Shown one piece after another: positions 18,428-27,470 of a stretch of 64,000 nt of DNA. The DNA lies in the NCBI GenBank assembly GCA_023421075.1, contig JAEZUM010000040.1:53579-117578 (forward strand), in the 5' to 3' direction. The DNA comes from Bacillota bacterium (GTDB lineage: Bacteria > Bacillota > Clostridia > Lachnospirales > Lachnospiraceae). A program made the position numbers and the translations under genes. How positions within the stretch are numbered: the first letter of the stretch is position 1; the number at the start of each line of letters is the position of its first letter. The notes below the pieces were generated by a model that was given only the letters and a program-made list of their open reading frames with translations, was not told the origin of the DNA and ran no database searches.

Positions 18428-18994
18428 TTAAAGAGTAAAGGAACTCTTTGCTTCGTCCAATTTCGTTAAAAATGAATTATCAATTAAAATACTACGGGAA
18501 GGTATTACAGCACGGCTTCCGCCGATAAAATCACGATCGCTTACATTAAGTGTAACACCTGTTTTCGCTTCCAGAGCTGATATTTTATCCGCATCTGTGG
18601 GATTAATATAAACCGTAATGGAATCTCCCTGAGCAAATTCTTTTGCCTTAATAATTTGAGAGGCTAATAATTCATCATATTCGGAGGTCTTCATAAAGCT
18701 CTCCAATTTCGATCTTACATCCTTGAACACTCGGTCAGAAATCTCAGCTGTTTTATCCAAAACCTTCCGCCTGATATCCATTGCTTCCGCAGATAATCTG
18801 CGATTGCGTTCCCGTATGATATTATCGGAGGCCATCCGGTAATTCGCATCTGCTTTACGTAGAGCGATTTCCTTGCGCTCATCAAAATTCTTCTGTAGTG
18901 TTTTCTTATATTCTTCTACAATTTCTATGTTCTGCTTTGTAGCGCTATCGATTACCGAAGAATAAAAATGGTCCAGTTTTTCATCAAGAGTCAT
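18428..18994 (-). CDS. ntpE: V-type ATPase subunit E (operon 1)
   Basis: The 188-residue protein is the peripheral-stalk subunit E: a charged N-terminal helix (about 1-95) that pairs with the small coiled-coil subunit, then a globular domain that holds the head. The start is MTLDEKLDHF at 18994 because GGAGG lies 5 bases before it. An open frame continues 18 codons further to the end of subunit F but has no ribosome site. The family shows weak sequence conservation, so length, position and helix pattern carry the call. Confidence 0.88.
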   Translation of the reverse strand: MTLDEKLDHFYSSVIDSATKQNIEIVEEYKKTLQKNFDERKEIALRKADANYRMASDNIIRERNRRLSAEAMDIRRKVLDKTAEISDRVFKDVRSKLESFMKTSEYDELLASQIIKAKEFAQGDSITVYINPTDADKISALEAKTGVTLNVSDRDFIGGSRAVIPSRSILIDNSFLTKLDEAKSSFTL

Positions 18995-19047
18995 AAAATC
19001 CTCCATTTCAACTTTTAGATAGTTTATGCCGGTGATCGGCACAAACA

Positions 19048-19356
19048 TTATAATTTCAATCCAATGGCCTCATTCACATAGGAGGTGATAAAGTCCGGTT
19101 TTCGTCCGGTTCCGTGGCGATCGGGAATTTCCACGATTAACGGAATTCTTCTGTTCAGTTTTACGTCATTAATAATCTCCGGAAACTCATTGCTGAGCTT
19201 CTCCGTAATTAGAATAATGCCTATTGTCTTATCTGCAAGCACTTTATCCAATTCGAGCTTTAGCTCCGGCTTTGTATGAACTACAACACCGCTTACACCG
19301 GCTAGCTTCATGCCGGTATAAGTATCAATATTATCGCTGATAAGATACATACGCAT
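19048..19356 (-). CDS. ntpG: V-type ATPase subunit F (operon 1)
   Basis: The 102-residue protein matches the small central-stalk subunit F (NtpG in E. hirae naming). It has the Rossmann-like start MRMYLISDNIDTYTGMKLAG, then IGIILITEKLSNEFPE and PLIVEIPDRHG. It binds subunit D and adjusts the head. GGAGGAATTATT gives the start. It lies between K and E, unlike in operon 2, where it follows C. Confidence 0.92.
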   Translation of the reverse strand: MRMYLISDNIDTYTGMKLAGVSGVVVHTKPELKLELDKVLADKTIGIILITEKLSNEFPEIINDVKLNRRIPLIVEIPDRHGTGRKPDFITSYVNEAIGLKL

Positions 19357-19403
19357 AATAATTCCTCCAATTTAAACAGTTACGCCTATTGTAAATGATC
19401 TGC

Positions 19404-19820
19404 TTAACCAAGAATTGTGAAGGATACAATTAAGCCATAAAGTGCGATACCTTCTGCCAAAGCTACGAAGATTAGGGATTTACCCATGATGGAAGAGTCC
19501 TCACTGATTGCACCGAGAGCAGCAGAAGCAGCGGATGCAACGGCAATACCGCCGCCGATACAGGATAAACCGGTGGATAATGCTGCAGCAATGTATCTCC
19601 AGCCATCCGTACCAACCGCAGCAGCTGTTTCTTCCGCCGCGTAAGCATATCCGGAGAACATCATTACATTGGCGATAACCAAAACACCAAAAAACATAAA
19701 TACATTAAATGCGAGTGTTGCCTTTAATCCGCCTTTACTTCTTTTGCTTGCTAAAAAAGCTCCAAAGGGAACAATGATACTTAAAATTAAAGCGAGAACG
19801 ATAGTGATTTTTAAAGCCAT
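19404..19820 (-). CDS. ntpK: V-type ATPase proteolipid subunit K (operon 1), single-hairpin type
   Basis: The 138-residue membrane protein has four hydrophobic segments. The last two form one c-subunit hairpin: a glycine-rich helix with GLSCIGGGIAVASA and a helix with the ion-carrying E123 in ALAEGIALYG. The first two segments (about 5-25 and 36-58) are an N-terminal extension. The Na+ ligands of E. hirae NtpK (TQ pair, Q in the third helix, ETYA) are missing, which favours proton coupling, though this is inference. GGAGGAATTTTATC precedes the ATG. Confidence 0.92.
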   Translation of the reverse strand: MALKITIVLALILSIIVPFGAFLASKRSKGGLKATLAFNVFMFFGVLVIANVMMFSGYAYAAEETAAAVGTDGWRYIAAALSTGLSCIGGGIAVASAASAALGAISEDSSIMGKSLIFVALAEGIALYGLIVSFTILG

Positions 19821-19878
19821 GATAAAATTCCTCCTTAAAATTAAATAAATAGTTTATTGTGTAATATGTGTATTCCTC

Positions 19879-21783
19879 TTATTTTTTGCCTTTATATGGC
19901 TTAAACTCTTTTCCGGTACCTTTGTAGAACCGACTGAACATCTCATAATACTCAAGTCGAAGCACCTGTATACCTACAACTAAACCTTCCATTGCGGCAA
20001 CGATAACATTTCCGAGGATCAGTGTAACAATATTCGGATCAGAGGTCTCTGCACCTGCCAAAAGCATTACCACACCCATCATAGCCGCATGACTCAGTGC
20101 AAAAGCGCCGATACGTAAAAAGGAAATGGTATTGGTCAAATAACTTAACAGCACTTCGAATAATTCAAAGGTTGACTCTACAAAAAACATTACCTTATGC
20201 TCCGGGAAGATATGTGATTTCTTCTCGATTAAGTGAGTTAACGGTTCTCTAAAGAAGATGAGCAGTAAAGGTATGATAAAGAAGATAATGAAAAAGATGA
20301 TTGCGGGTAATGCATGACCGGTAAACACTAAAACGACACAAGCGATTAACATGCCGTAGAAGACCAGTCCGGCTACGCCGTTGGTATCAAATAACACCCG
20401 GCCCCAATCCCTTGCTTTAATACCGTTGATGATGTTGATCAGCATGGCAATTACAATCAAAAAGACTCCAAAGCCGACCGCTGTAATCAATACGGTCATC
20501 ACGTTTTCTCTTGGCGAAAGCCAGAGGGGCTGTATCCAATCTTCAAATCCGAATACACTGCCGTATACAAAGCCGAAGACGGTAGAGAAAACACCGGCGA
20601 GTGCGATAATTGCTGCGAGATTCATCTTCATCAGCTTATAGATAAGAAGCCCGCCGATAATCAGGCAGACACCCTGACCAACATCTCCAAACATGATACC
20701 AAAAATGATGGAGTAGGTTATGGCTACAAATGAGGTTGGATCAATCTCATTGTATGCCGGTAAGCCATACATCTTTATGAACATCTCAAAGGGCTTGAAG
20801 AACCATAGGTTTTTGAGCTTGGTCGGTGGCTTTTTATCCTTATCAATCTGTCCGTCATCACAGACGCAGTAAACTAAGTTATCTTTTTCCGCTTCCTTCA
20901 GAAGAGCAACGGAATCCTTCTCTGTAATCCAGCCGCAGATGATATAAAAGACATCGTTTTTACCTTTGTCTCTGGTGCAGGCAGCCATTTTACGTACATC
21001 AAAATTCTTAGATAATACATTAACCGTATGATATGCAAGGATAAGATCCTCACCGATGCTGCTGAGTCGCTCTTTAATCTCTGCATATATGACATTCAGC
21101 TCATTATTCAGTTCATTGATTTTTGCTATGATAGAATTAAAGGATTCCTCCGGTGTTCCTTCATAGGCGTCCGGTAACTTCACTCGTTCAAAGTGAAGAG
21201 AAGCATAGATAGCATCAATTTTTACGGCTTCATTGGCAGGAACGAAATAGATACCCCAAACATAATCACGATCCCGCTCACACTCGTAAAATACCGTAGT
21301 TAGATTATCATATACATATTTTGAAAACCTTGTATAGAATTCGTGAGGAACCTTTCCAAAACGAAACTTGATGAATTTCAAATCCATTATCTTATGAATA
21401 TCATAATCCAAATGGCGGAAATGCTCTATCTGTAACAATAACTCATTGCATTCATGCCTCTGGGCCTTTAAATCCCGTTTTTTTGTATTCAAGTCGGAGA
21501 GGATATCGTAAGCATCGTTGATCACCTTCGCCGCCAGTTCCGGAGACATCAGTTCGTCGGTTGTTACTGTGTTATGTTCAATGCGTTTTATCAGATCCTC
21601 CGCTTTTACGGTCAGCTCTTTGTATGGATTGTTTTCAACAAACGGTTTCAGACTATGGGAGGTGCTGAGCTCGGTGAGCGCATTCTCCAATTGAATGTCA
21701 TATCTGGTCAGATATTTATTCACTACTCGGTCAAAATCTTCTTTTGGGCCGGTAATGCTTAAAAATCTCATTTTTTCAATCAT
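19879..21783 (-). CDS. ntpI: V-type ATPase membrane subunit I (operon 1)
   Basis: The 634-residue protein has an N-terminal cytoplasmic half with coiled coils and a C-terminal half with about seven or eight membrane helices. Near the end FLRIGAFALSHA and QVLRLEYYEMF carry the region of the conserved arginine that releases the ion from the K ring. These motifs are more like the eukaryotic a subunit than are those of operon 2 (YVHTNRLQYVEFF). GGAGGTGTGAAAAT precedes the ATG. Subunit C lies 18 bases upstream. Confidence 0.94.
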   Translation of the reverse strand: MIEKMRFLSITGPKEDFDRVVNKYLTRYDIQLENALTELSTSHSLKPFVENNPYKELTVKAEDLIKRIEHNTVTTDELMSPELAAKVINDAYDILSDLNTKKRDLKAQRHECNELLLQIEHFRHLDYDIHKIMDLKFIKFRFGKVPHEFYTRFSKYVYDNLTTVFYECERDRDYVWGIYFVPANEAVKIDAIYASLHFERVKLPDAYEGTPEESFNSIIAKINELNNELNVIYAEIKERLSSIGEDLILAYHTVNVLSKNFDVRKMAACTRDKGKNDVFYIICGWITEKDSVALLKEAEKDNLVYCVCDDGQIDKDKKPPTKLKNLWFFKPFEMFIKMYGLPAYNEIDPTSFVAITYSIIFGIMFGDVGQGVCLIIGGLLIYKLMKMNLAAIIALAGVFSTVFGFVYGSVFGFEDWIQPLWLSPRENVMTVLITAVGFGVFLIVIAMLINIINGIKARDWGRVLFDTNGVAGLVFYGMLIACVVLVFTGHALPAIIFFIIFFIIPLLLIFFREPLTHLIEKKSHIFPEHKVMFFVESTFELFEVLLSYLTNTISFLRIGAFALSHAAMMGVVMLLAGAETSDPNIVTLILGNVIVAAMEGLVVGIQVLRLEYYEMFSRFYKGTGKEFKPYKGKK

Positions 21784-21801
21784 ATTTTCACACCTCCGGT
21801 T

Positions 21802-22842
21802 CTATAGTTGTATAATGTAATCAAGCTTCTTTTTGAGATCTAATTTATATCGAATACATTCTAGGGCAGAAGTTAACTGTCCGATTTCAATATCTTTTCG
21901 AAACAGATAATAGTTAACTGCCGTCATCGATGCGGGATATCGGGTGATGTTGAGCAGATATATCTTATTAATAATCCTTGCATATTCCAACTCCATCGAC
22001 CCATCTTTTAAGTGTGAAACAAATGATTTATATTTTGTGGAGCTTAATATATTTAAAAATTCATCGATTGTTACGGACTGTACCAATCGGGATAACTGTG
22101 ACACACCCAGTTTATAGTTCACCGGTATTAAATAAGTGAAAATCTGGGCGGCATTCATATCGTACATTTTCTTGGAGCGATAGATCCACATTATATTCAA
22201 TAAATCGATTTCAGTACCCATTCTCTGAGTGAAGGCTTTTCGACTCTTTCCTTTTAGAATGGTATCCTTCAGCTTCCAGGATTTCGTGAAATAATAGATA
22301 TCCAAAGACATCTCATAATCAAAGGAAGTCAAACCCGGTTTTGCATGAAGCTTAGCTAGCATATTATAGTATTCGGTCCCTTTCAGGTTTTGAATATATT
22401 CATCCATTGAGCGGGATAAGGAAAGAACGGCTACATTGATCGCGGAGTGCTTGCTAAAAAACGGGTGGAATACGGATAAATCATAGGCATTGTCTTCGCT
22501 GCTGTGAATTAATCGAATACAGTGCTTCAGAACATTAATTTCATATCGGAAGAATACTAATTCAAGATCTTGTCTTTGAGCGTCATTCGCAAATCGATAT
22601 ATCTTGGTATAGTCCATATACAGACTGTTAATTAAAACACGTTCTGCTTCCCCGCGATGTATTTCCCGCTCATCATATTTTTGAAAAAGCTCAGTATAAC
22701 CGGGATGCTTTTTCAAATATGCAATAAAGTCGGCAACCGTATCGAGATTTGCAATCTTTTGATAATCATCATCAGAAATTAATTTGGGGTGCATCGCCTT
22801 TACCTTGGTATTAATACCACTATAGGATAGTGTAGAATCCAT
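21802..22842 (-). CDS. ntpC: V-type ATPase subunit C (operon 1)
   Basis: The 346-residue protein is the funnel-shaped subunit C (d) that joins the central stalk to the K ring. It is helical, with the family's three-fold repeat, and contains MDSTLSYSGINTKVKAM at the start and LKHCIRLIHS in the middle. The ATG at 22842 is chosen because GGAGG lies a few bases before it; the frame stays open four codons further upstream, but that ATG has no ribosome site and its codons form the GGAGG. It is the second gene of the operon. Confidence 0.9.
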   Translation of the reverse strand: MDSTLSYSGINTKVKAMHPKLISDDDYQKIANLDTVADFIAYLKKHPGYTELFQKYDEREIHRGEAERVLINSLYMDYTKIYRFANDAQRQDLELVFFRYEINVLKHCIRLIHSSEDNAYDLSVFHPFFSKHSAINVAVLSLSRSMDEYIQNLKGTEYYNMLAKLHAKPGLTSFDYEMSLDIYYFTKSWKLKDTILKGKSRKAFTQRMGTEIDLLNIMWIYRSKKMYDMNAAQIFTYLIPVNYKLGVSQLSRLVQSVTIDEFLNILSSTKYKSFVSHLKDGSMELEYARIINKIYLLNITRYPASMTAVNYYLFRKDIEIGQLTSALECIRYKLDLKKKLDYIIQL

Positions 22843-22891
22843 AACTTCCTCCATACAAAATCAAAATAGGCAGAAAACAGGCTACGATATA

Positions 22892-23203
22892 TCATATCTG
22901 AATAATACATTGGAAAACCTTATTCACCAATGCATCATGGTTCTTATCATAATTCTGCTCAATATCACTCAGCTGCTTTTCACTGCTTTCAATTAATTGA
23001 TGCTTTTCCTTTTCGATTTCATTTTCTGATTGAGTCATCAAGGTGTTTATTTTTGCATTGTTAGCTTCCGCAATTTCGGCTTCCATTTTCTCAATCAACT
23101 TCTCATTTTCTTCATATAACTCATTCTTTTCAAGATTGGCGCGTTCAATAATCTGATTCGCTTTTCGTTCTATATCAAATAAAAGACTAATAACTTTTTC
23201 CAT
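22892..23203 (-). CDS. V-type ATPase coiled-coil subunit (operon 1)
   Basis: The 103-residue protein is a single long amphipathic helix rich in E, K, N and Q with heptad spacing. Size and position at the head of the operon match the peripheral-stalk subunit called G/H in bacteria and NtpF in E. hirae. It is the partner of subunit E. The sequence is not similar to the operon 2 partner beyond composition. GGAGGTCGGAATT gives the start. It is the first gene after the divergent region with the LacI-type gene. Confidence 0.85.
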   Translation of the reverse strand: MEKVISLLFDIERKANQIIERANLEKNELYEENEKLIEKMEAEIAEANNAKINTLMTQSENEIEKEKHQLIESSEKQLSDIEQNYDKNHDALVNKVFQCIIQI

Positions 23204-23256
23204 AATTCCGACCTCCTATCGTTCGACAATTCTACATGATAATAATAACTCGATTT

Positions 23257-23285
23257 TCTATAAATGCAATAGTGAATATGTACAA
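23257..23285 (-). promoter_or_regulatory. Possible promoter of V-ATPase operon 1
   Basis: On the minus strand TTGTAC (23280-23285) and TATAGA (23257-23262) are 17 bases apart and end 54 bases before the first gene. The match is moderate. One operator-like site lies about 60 bases upstream of it. The surrounding 399-base space (23204-23602) is very A/T-rich. Confidence 0.35.
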
Positions 23286-23341
23286 TTTGATGAATAAATA
23301 TAACAATTATTGTGTGTTTTTTATCAAAAATGTGTTTCATA

Positions 23342-23356
23342 AGAAAACGATTAAGC
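23342..23356. promoter_or_regulatory. LacI-type operator candidate 1
   Basis: AGAAAACGATTAAGC, with one more A in front, occurs here and again at 23551. The AAACGNTT core is typical of LacI-family operators. It stands between the LacI-type gene and V-ATPase operon 1. Confidence 0.6.
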
Positions 23357-23550
23357 ATATAATTCAAAAAATACTTGCAAAATTATTCGAAAAGGTATAA
23401 CATATGTTTAAGTAAATCAAGTCTTATTTGGAACAAAAAAGGAATTGATATCAAATATGATGTGTAAAGTATACAAAATGAAATCTGATTAACGTAACAT
23501 GTTTATATAAAATGTATGCTATACATCAAGATTTCTTAATGAGAAATAAA

Positions 23551-23565
23551 AGAAAACGATTAAGC
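23551..23565. promoter_or_regulatory. LacI-type operator candidate 2
   Basis: This is the second copy of AGAAAACGATTAAGC, 38 bases before the LacI-type start and 209 bases from the first copy. Two spaced operators could allow looping by a tetramer or paired dimers, and autoregulation. Confidence 0.6.
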
Positions 23566-23602
23566 CATTACTTGAATTTATAAAGGAATAGGAGAATATA
23601 TT

Positions 23603-24622
23603 GTGGTTTCAATCAAGGATGTATCAGCAAAATGCGGAGTATCGGTCGCAACCGTGAGTAAATCTCTGAATGATCATAGTGATATTTCGCAGGCTACCAA
23701 GGAACATGTCAGAAAAATAGCGAAAGAAATGGGCTACTTCCCGAATTCTTCCGCCAGAGCCTTAAAGACAAACCGTACATATAATTTAGGTGTGTTATTC
23801 GTGGACGAAGCACAAAGCGGCTTGACTCATGAATACTTTGCCAATGTATTGGACAGCTTCAAGGTTGAGGCAGAGAAATGCGGTTATGATATTACATTCA
23901 TAAACAAATATACCGGACGCAAGAATATGACTTATTATGAACATAGTAAATACCGCGGTGTCGACGGAGTAGTGATAGCCTGTATCGATTTTACAGACCC
24001 GGATGTATTGGAGCTTATTGACGGAGAGCTGCCGGTGGTAACCATCGATCATGTGTTTAATAACCGTACAGCGATTGTTTCGGATAATATTAAGGGAATG
24101 AAAGATTTGATTTCCTATTTATATGAGAAGGGACATCGAAAGATTGCTTACATTCACGGTGCTGATTCCTCGGTTACCCGTAATCGTGTCGGAAGCTTTT
24201 ATAAGACCATGGGTGAACTTGGAATAGAGGTTTCGGATGAATATGTTAAGAACGGTATTTACCATGATCCTGATACTACAGCTAAGCTTACCAAGGAACT
24301 GTTGGACCTGAAGGACAGACCAACCTGCATTATTTTTCCGGATGACTTTTCCTGTATCGGTGGTATTAATGCCATTAAGGATCAAGGGCTTTCGATACCG
24401 GAGGATATTTCAATTGCAGGATATGACGGAATTATGTTATCACAGGTACTCGATCCAAAATTAACTACATTGCAACAGGATACCAAAGCGTTGGGGAGAA
24501 ATGCAGCACAGAAGTTAATTGCGTTAATTGAGAACCCGAAGGCTGCGATCGTTGAGAGAGTGGTTGTAGAAGGTAAAGTGCTTGCCGGAAGTTCCGTTGG
24601 CAGTCCAAAAGAGAGAAAATAG
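23603..24622 (+). CDS. LacI-family transcriptional regulator
   Basis: The 339-residue protein has the LacI DNA-binding domain at the N terminus (SIKDVSAKCGVSVATVSKSL and the hinge helix NSSARALKTN) and a periplasmic-binding-protein-like sensor (about 60-335, with TIDHVFNNR, CIIFPDDFSCIGG, ISIAGYDG and LTTLQQD). Such proteins normally sense a sugar or nucleoside. The start is GTG after AATAGGAGAATATA. No sugar transporter or glycosidase is adjacent; the neighbours on both sides are V-ATPase operons, which makes these the likely targets. The effector is unknown. Confidence 0.92.
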   Translation: MVSIKDVSAKCGVSVATVSKSLNDHSDISQATKEHVRKIAKEMGYFPNSSARALKTNRTYNLGVLFVDEAQSGLTHEYFANVLDSFKVEAEKCGYDITFINKYTGRKNMTYYEHSKYRGVDGVVIACIDFTDPDVLELIDGELPVVTIDHVFNNRTAIVSDNIKGMKDLISYLYEKGHRKIAYIHGADSSVTRNRVGSFYKTMGELGIEVSDEYVKNGIYHDPDTTAKLTKELLDLKDRPTCIIFPDDFSCIGGINAIKDQGLSIPEDISIAGYDGIMLSQVLDPKLTTLQQDTKALGRNAAQKLIALIENPKAAIVERVVVEGKVLAGSSVGSPKERK

Positions 24623-24763
24623 AAATATTCAGTGGGCTATGATCGGATTCATTTGTTGTATGAGGATGGGGAGATAATTATACGTTCAAATGAATATTTA
24701 TAATCAGAGTTCATTGTAAAAGATGCTGCTTAGTAGCCGAACGGTGAATAAGCAATGGAAGTA

Positions 24764-24790
24764 ACGGCAACATTTCTAAAATGTTACCGT
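24764..24790 (+). other. Hairpin in the space between LacI gene and operon 2
   Basis: ACGGCAACATTT pairs with AAATGTTACCGT with one mismatch and a three-base loop. No T-run follows. It lies 141 bases after the LacI-type gene; together with the next hairpin it might form a leader or a small RNA, but no promoter was identified. Confidence 0.35.
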
Positions 24791-24813
24791 CGGTAAGTGG
24801 GAGTATATTATAT

Positions 24814-24865
24814 AAAAGACATTTCTTATCCTTGGTGGTTAACCAACGATGATGAAATGTCTTTT
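24814..24865 (+). terminator. Terminator after the LacI-type gene
   Basis: A 12-base stem (AAAAGACATTTC with GAAATGTCTTTT) encloses an inner hairpin with GGTTAACC, and a run of five T ends the structure. It separates the regulator from V-ATPase operon 2. Confidence 0.65.
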
Positions 24866-25029
24866 TGTATATACTAATTGTGGTCTGCCGGGATAATTTT
24901 AATTCGTTTAACCGGTTGTTTCTAATATATTGCATAGTATTTTTGTCTTAGAATAATAATAGAAGTGGCAATCTTTTATAATGTATGGTCAATTTGTACA
25001 GAATACAACTCGGTTTTTGAGATATGCTG

Positions 25030-25058
25030 TTGAATTAAGTAAACCTTTCGGTTATAAT
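25030..25058 (+). promoter_or_regulatory. Promoter of V-ATPase operon 2
   Basis: TTGAAT (25030-25035) and a perfect TATAAT (25053-25058) are 17 bases apart and 39 bases before the first gene. This is one of the best sigma-A type promoters of the window. No copy of the LacI-type operator is seen next to it. Confidence 0.75.
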
Positions 25059-25097
25059 TACTATGTTATCCATAATTTTGATTCTGGAGGTGAGTAA

Positions 25098-25406
25098 ATG
25101 GCACAAGATACAGTACAAGCTGTTCGCCAAGCAGAGTTAAACGCTGCGAACAAGGAGAAGGAGGCCCTTCTGAAAAAGGAGAGTATTCTGACCAATGCGC
25201 AGCATGAAGCGAAAGAAATCGTGGCTTTAAATTTAAAAGAAACACAGATGTTAACAGAGAAGAAATTAAAGGACGCCAATGAGAAAGGCGCAGAAAGATT
25301 GGAGGCTGCAAAGCGTAAGGCGGATCAGGAAGTACTTATATTGCAGGAAATGGTTAAAAGTAAAGAGCAGGCAGCGATTGACTTCATTATCTCCAGCCTC
25401 ATTTAA
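25098..25406 (+). CDS. ntpF: V-type ATPase coiled-coil subunit (operon 2)
   Basis: The 102-residue protein is a long helix rich in K, E and A (for example AELNAANKEKEALLKKE), the usual form of the peripheral-stalk subunit NtpF (G/H). It pairs with subunit E. It is the first gene of the second operon, as in E. hirae ntp. CTGGAGGTGAGTAA precedes the ATG. Subunit I follows after 45 bases. Confidence 0.88.
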   Translation: MAQDTVQAVRQAELNAANKEKEALLKKESILTNAQHEAKEIVALNLKETQMLTEKKLKDANEKGAERLEAAKRKADQEVLILQEMVKSKEQAAIDFIISSLI

Positions 25407-25451
25407 CAGACATCATGAATTGCAAACAACTAGTAAAGGAGGTGTTCGATT

Positions 25452-27470
25452 ATGGCAGTGCTGCATATGCAGCGTATTCTAATTTGTGCATTGCGTAAGG
25501 ATAGAAAAGCTATTCTTGAATTACTGCAACGTCGCGGTGTAATAGAAGTAAATGATGTGCTGACCGAGGACAGTATTTTTCACAGAACGGATAGTTCTAT
25601 GATGAAAAACACGCTCACGAAAACAATTGTGTCAGCCAAAGAAGCAATTGGTATATTAGATGAATATAACGATGATAAAGCTTCTATGTTATCAATGCTG
25701 AATGGATTAAAGGTAGCATCCACCGAGGATTATGATTCATTCCGGGACAAATATCAGTCGAAAGTGAAGATCGTAAATCGGATCCTGGCCTTGTCGAAAG
25801 AAATAGCAGAGAATAAAGCGGAGATTCTTAAGCTTGAGACTCAGATAGAAATATTGACACCATGGGTAATGTTGGATATTCCGATGAATTTTGAGGGTAC
25901 AAAGTACACCAAAAGCTTTATCGGAACTCTGCCGAAGACGTGGACACAAGAAGAGGTCTACGAAAAGCTGGCAGAATGCACACCTCTGAATGTCGAGATT
26001 ATCAGTTCTTCCAAAGACCAGACCTGTATCTTTGTTCTATGTCAGAAGAGTGTAGCAGACAAAGTCTTTGAAGTGTTACGAAGCATTGAATTCGCATCAC
26101 CCGGACTCGCGTCTGATCTCATTCCCTCCAAACAGCTGGAGAAGCTTGAGGCTGAGATCGCTACCGCTGAGGGGAATATTAATAAAGCTATCGAAGAAAT
26201 CAAATCCTATCAGGAGCATAAGGAAGATCTACATTTCCTACAGGATTATGATACGATGCGTGAGGATAAGTATGAGGTTCTCGGCAGATTGCTTCAGTCA
26301 AAGAATGTATTTGTAATTACCGGTTATATTCCGGAAAAGGAGGTTGCATCCCTTACGGAGCAACTGAACAGTAATTATGAGGTTTCGATTGAAATCGAAG
26401 AACCGGACGAAGAAGAAGAGACCCCTGTTTTATTACAAAACAATGCGTTCTCCAGGCCGCTGGAGGGAATTGTAGCATCTTACAGTCCGCCTAAGAAAGG
26501 CGAAATCGATCCGACGACGATCATGTCCTTATTCTATTACCTGCTATTTGGTATTATGTTGTCCGATGCCGGATATGGCTTTCTGATGGCAGGACTTTGC
26601 GCCCTCGGGTTGATCAAATATGGTAAGAAGATGGAAGATTCCATGAAGAATACCTTACGTATGTATTTGTTCTGCGGAATTTCAACCGTGTTCTGGGGTG
26701 TCATGTTCGGAAGCTATTTCGGTGACGTTGTTGATGTCGTATCAGAGAATTATTTCGGACAGAAGGTTACGATTCCTGCTCTTTGGTTCCTTCCGATGAA
26801 CGAGCCGATGAGAATGCTTACCTTTGCGATGGCACTCGGTATCATTCATCTGTTAACCGGCTTAGTAATAAAGCTTTATCAGTTAATGAAGGCGAAGGAT
26901 TACAAATCAGTATTATATGATGTTGTATTCTGGCTGGTATTATTGATTAGCTGTGTCCTTTTATTATTATCCATGCCGATGATTACGAATCTATTGGGAG
27001 TAAGTATCACACTGCCTACAATTATTGTTAATGCATCAACTGTTCTGGCTATCGCAACTTCCGTAGGAATTATACTAACGAACGGTAGAGAATCCAGAAA
27101 TCCTTTCAAAAGATTTTTGAAGGGCTTATATGCATTCTATGGTATTTCTGGTTATTTGAGTGATGTATTATCTTACTCAAGACTTCTTGCACTTGGTCTT
27201 GCTACCGGTGTTATCGGAATGGTTATTAACAAAATGGGCGCTATGGCAGGCAAAGGAATTGCCGGTCCAGTGATTTTTGCCATCATATTTGTATTCGGAC
27301 ATACTCTTAACCTGGCAATCAATGCTCTTGGAGCTTATGTTCATACAAATCGTCTGCAATATGTTGAGTTCTTTGGAAAGTTTTACGAGGGTGGCGGTAG
27401 AACCTTCAATCCATATAAGATGAAAACAAAATATTACAAGATTAAGGAGAAGATAAAAAATGAAAATTGA
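25452..27470 (+). CDS. ntpI: V-type ATPase membrane subunit I (operon 2)
   Basis: The 672-residue protein has a cytoplasmic N-terminal half with two coiled-coil arms and a C-terminal half of about eight membrane helices. SYSRLLALGLATGVIG and, near the end, FVFGHTLNLAINALGAYV then HTNRLQYVEFFGKFYEGGG are close to E. hirae NtpI; the arginine in NRLQ is the stator charge for the rotor. AAAGGAGGTG lies before the ATG. The last 11 bases overlap the K gene. Confidence 0.96.
   Translation: MAVLHMQRILICALRKDRKAILELLQRRGVIEVNDVLTEDSIFHRTDSSMMKNTLTKTIVSAKEAIGILDEYNDDKASMLSMLNGLKVASTEDYDSFRDKYQSKVKIVNRILALSKEIAENKAEILKLETQIEILTPWVMLDIPMNFEGTKYTKSFIGTLPKTWTQEEVYEKLAECTPLNVEIISSSKDQTCIFVLCQKSVADKVFEVLRSIEFASPGLASDLIPSKQLEKLEAEIATAEGNINKAIEEIKSYQEHKEDLHFLQDYDTMREDKYEVLGRLLQSKNVFVITGYIPEKEVASLTEQLNSNYEVSIEIEEPDEEEETPVLLQNNAFSRPLEGIVASYSPPKKGEIDPTTIMSLFYYLLFGIMLSDAGYGFLMAGLCALGLIKYGKKMEDSMKNTLRMYLFCGISTVFWGVMFGSYFGDVVDVVSENYFGQKVTIPALWFLPMNEPMRMLTFAMALGIIHLLTGLVIKLYQLMKAKDYKSVLYDVVFWLVLLISCVLLLLSMPMITNLLGVSITLPTIIVNASTVLAIATSVGIILTNGRESRNPFKRFLKGLYAFYGISGYLSDVLSYSRLLALGLATGVIGMVINKMGAMAGKGIAGPVIFAIIFVFGHTLNLAINALGAYVHTNRLQYVEFFGKFYEGGGRTFNPYKMKTKYYKIKEKIKNEN

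Noticed and set aside
24720..24870. T-box or other riboswitch before V-ATPase operon 2
   Set aside because: The conserved T-box sequence AGGGTGGNACCGCG is absent and the hairpins lie before the operon promoter, not in its leader.
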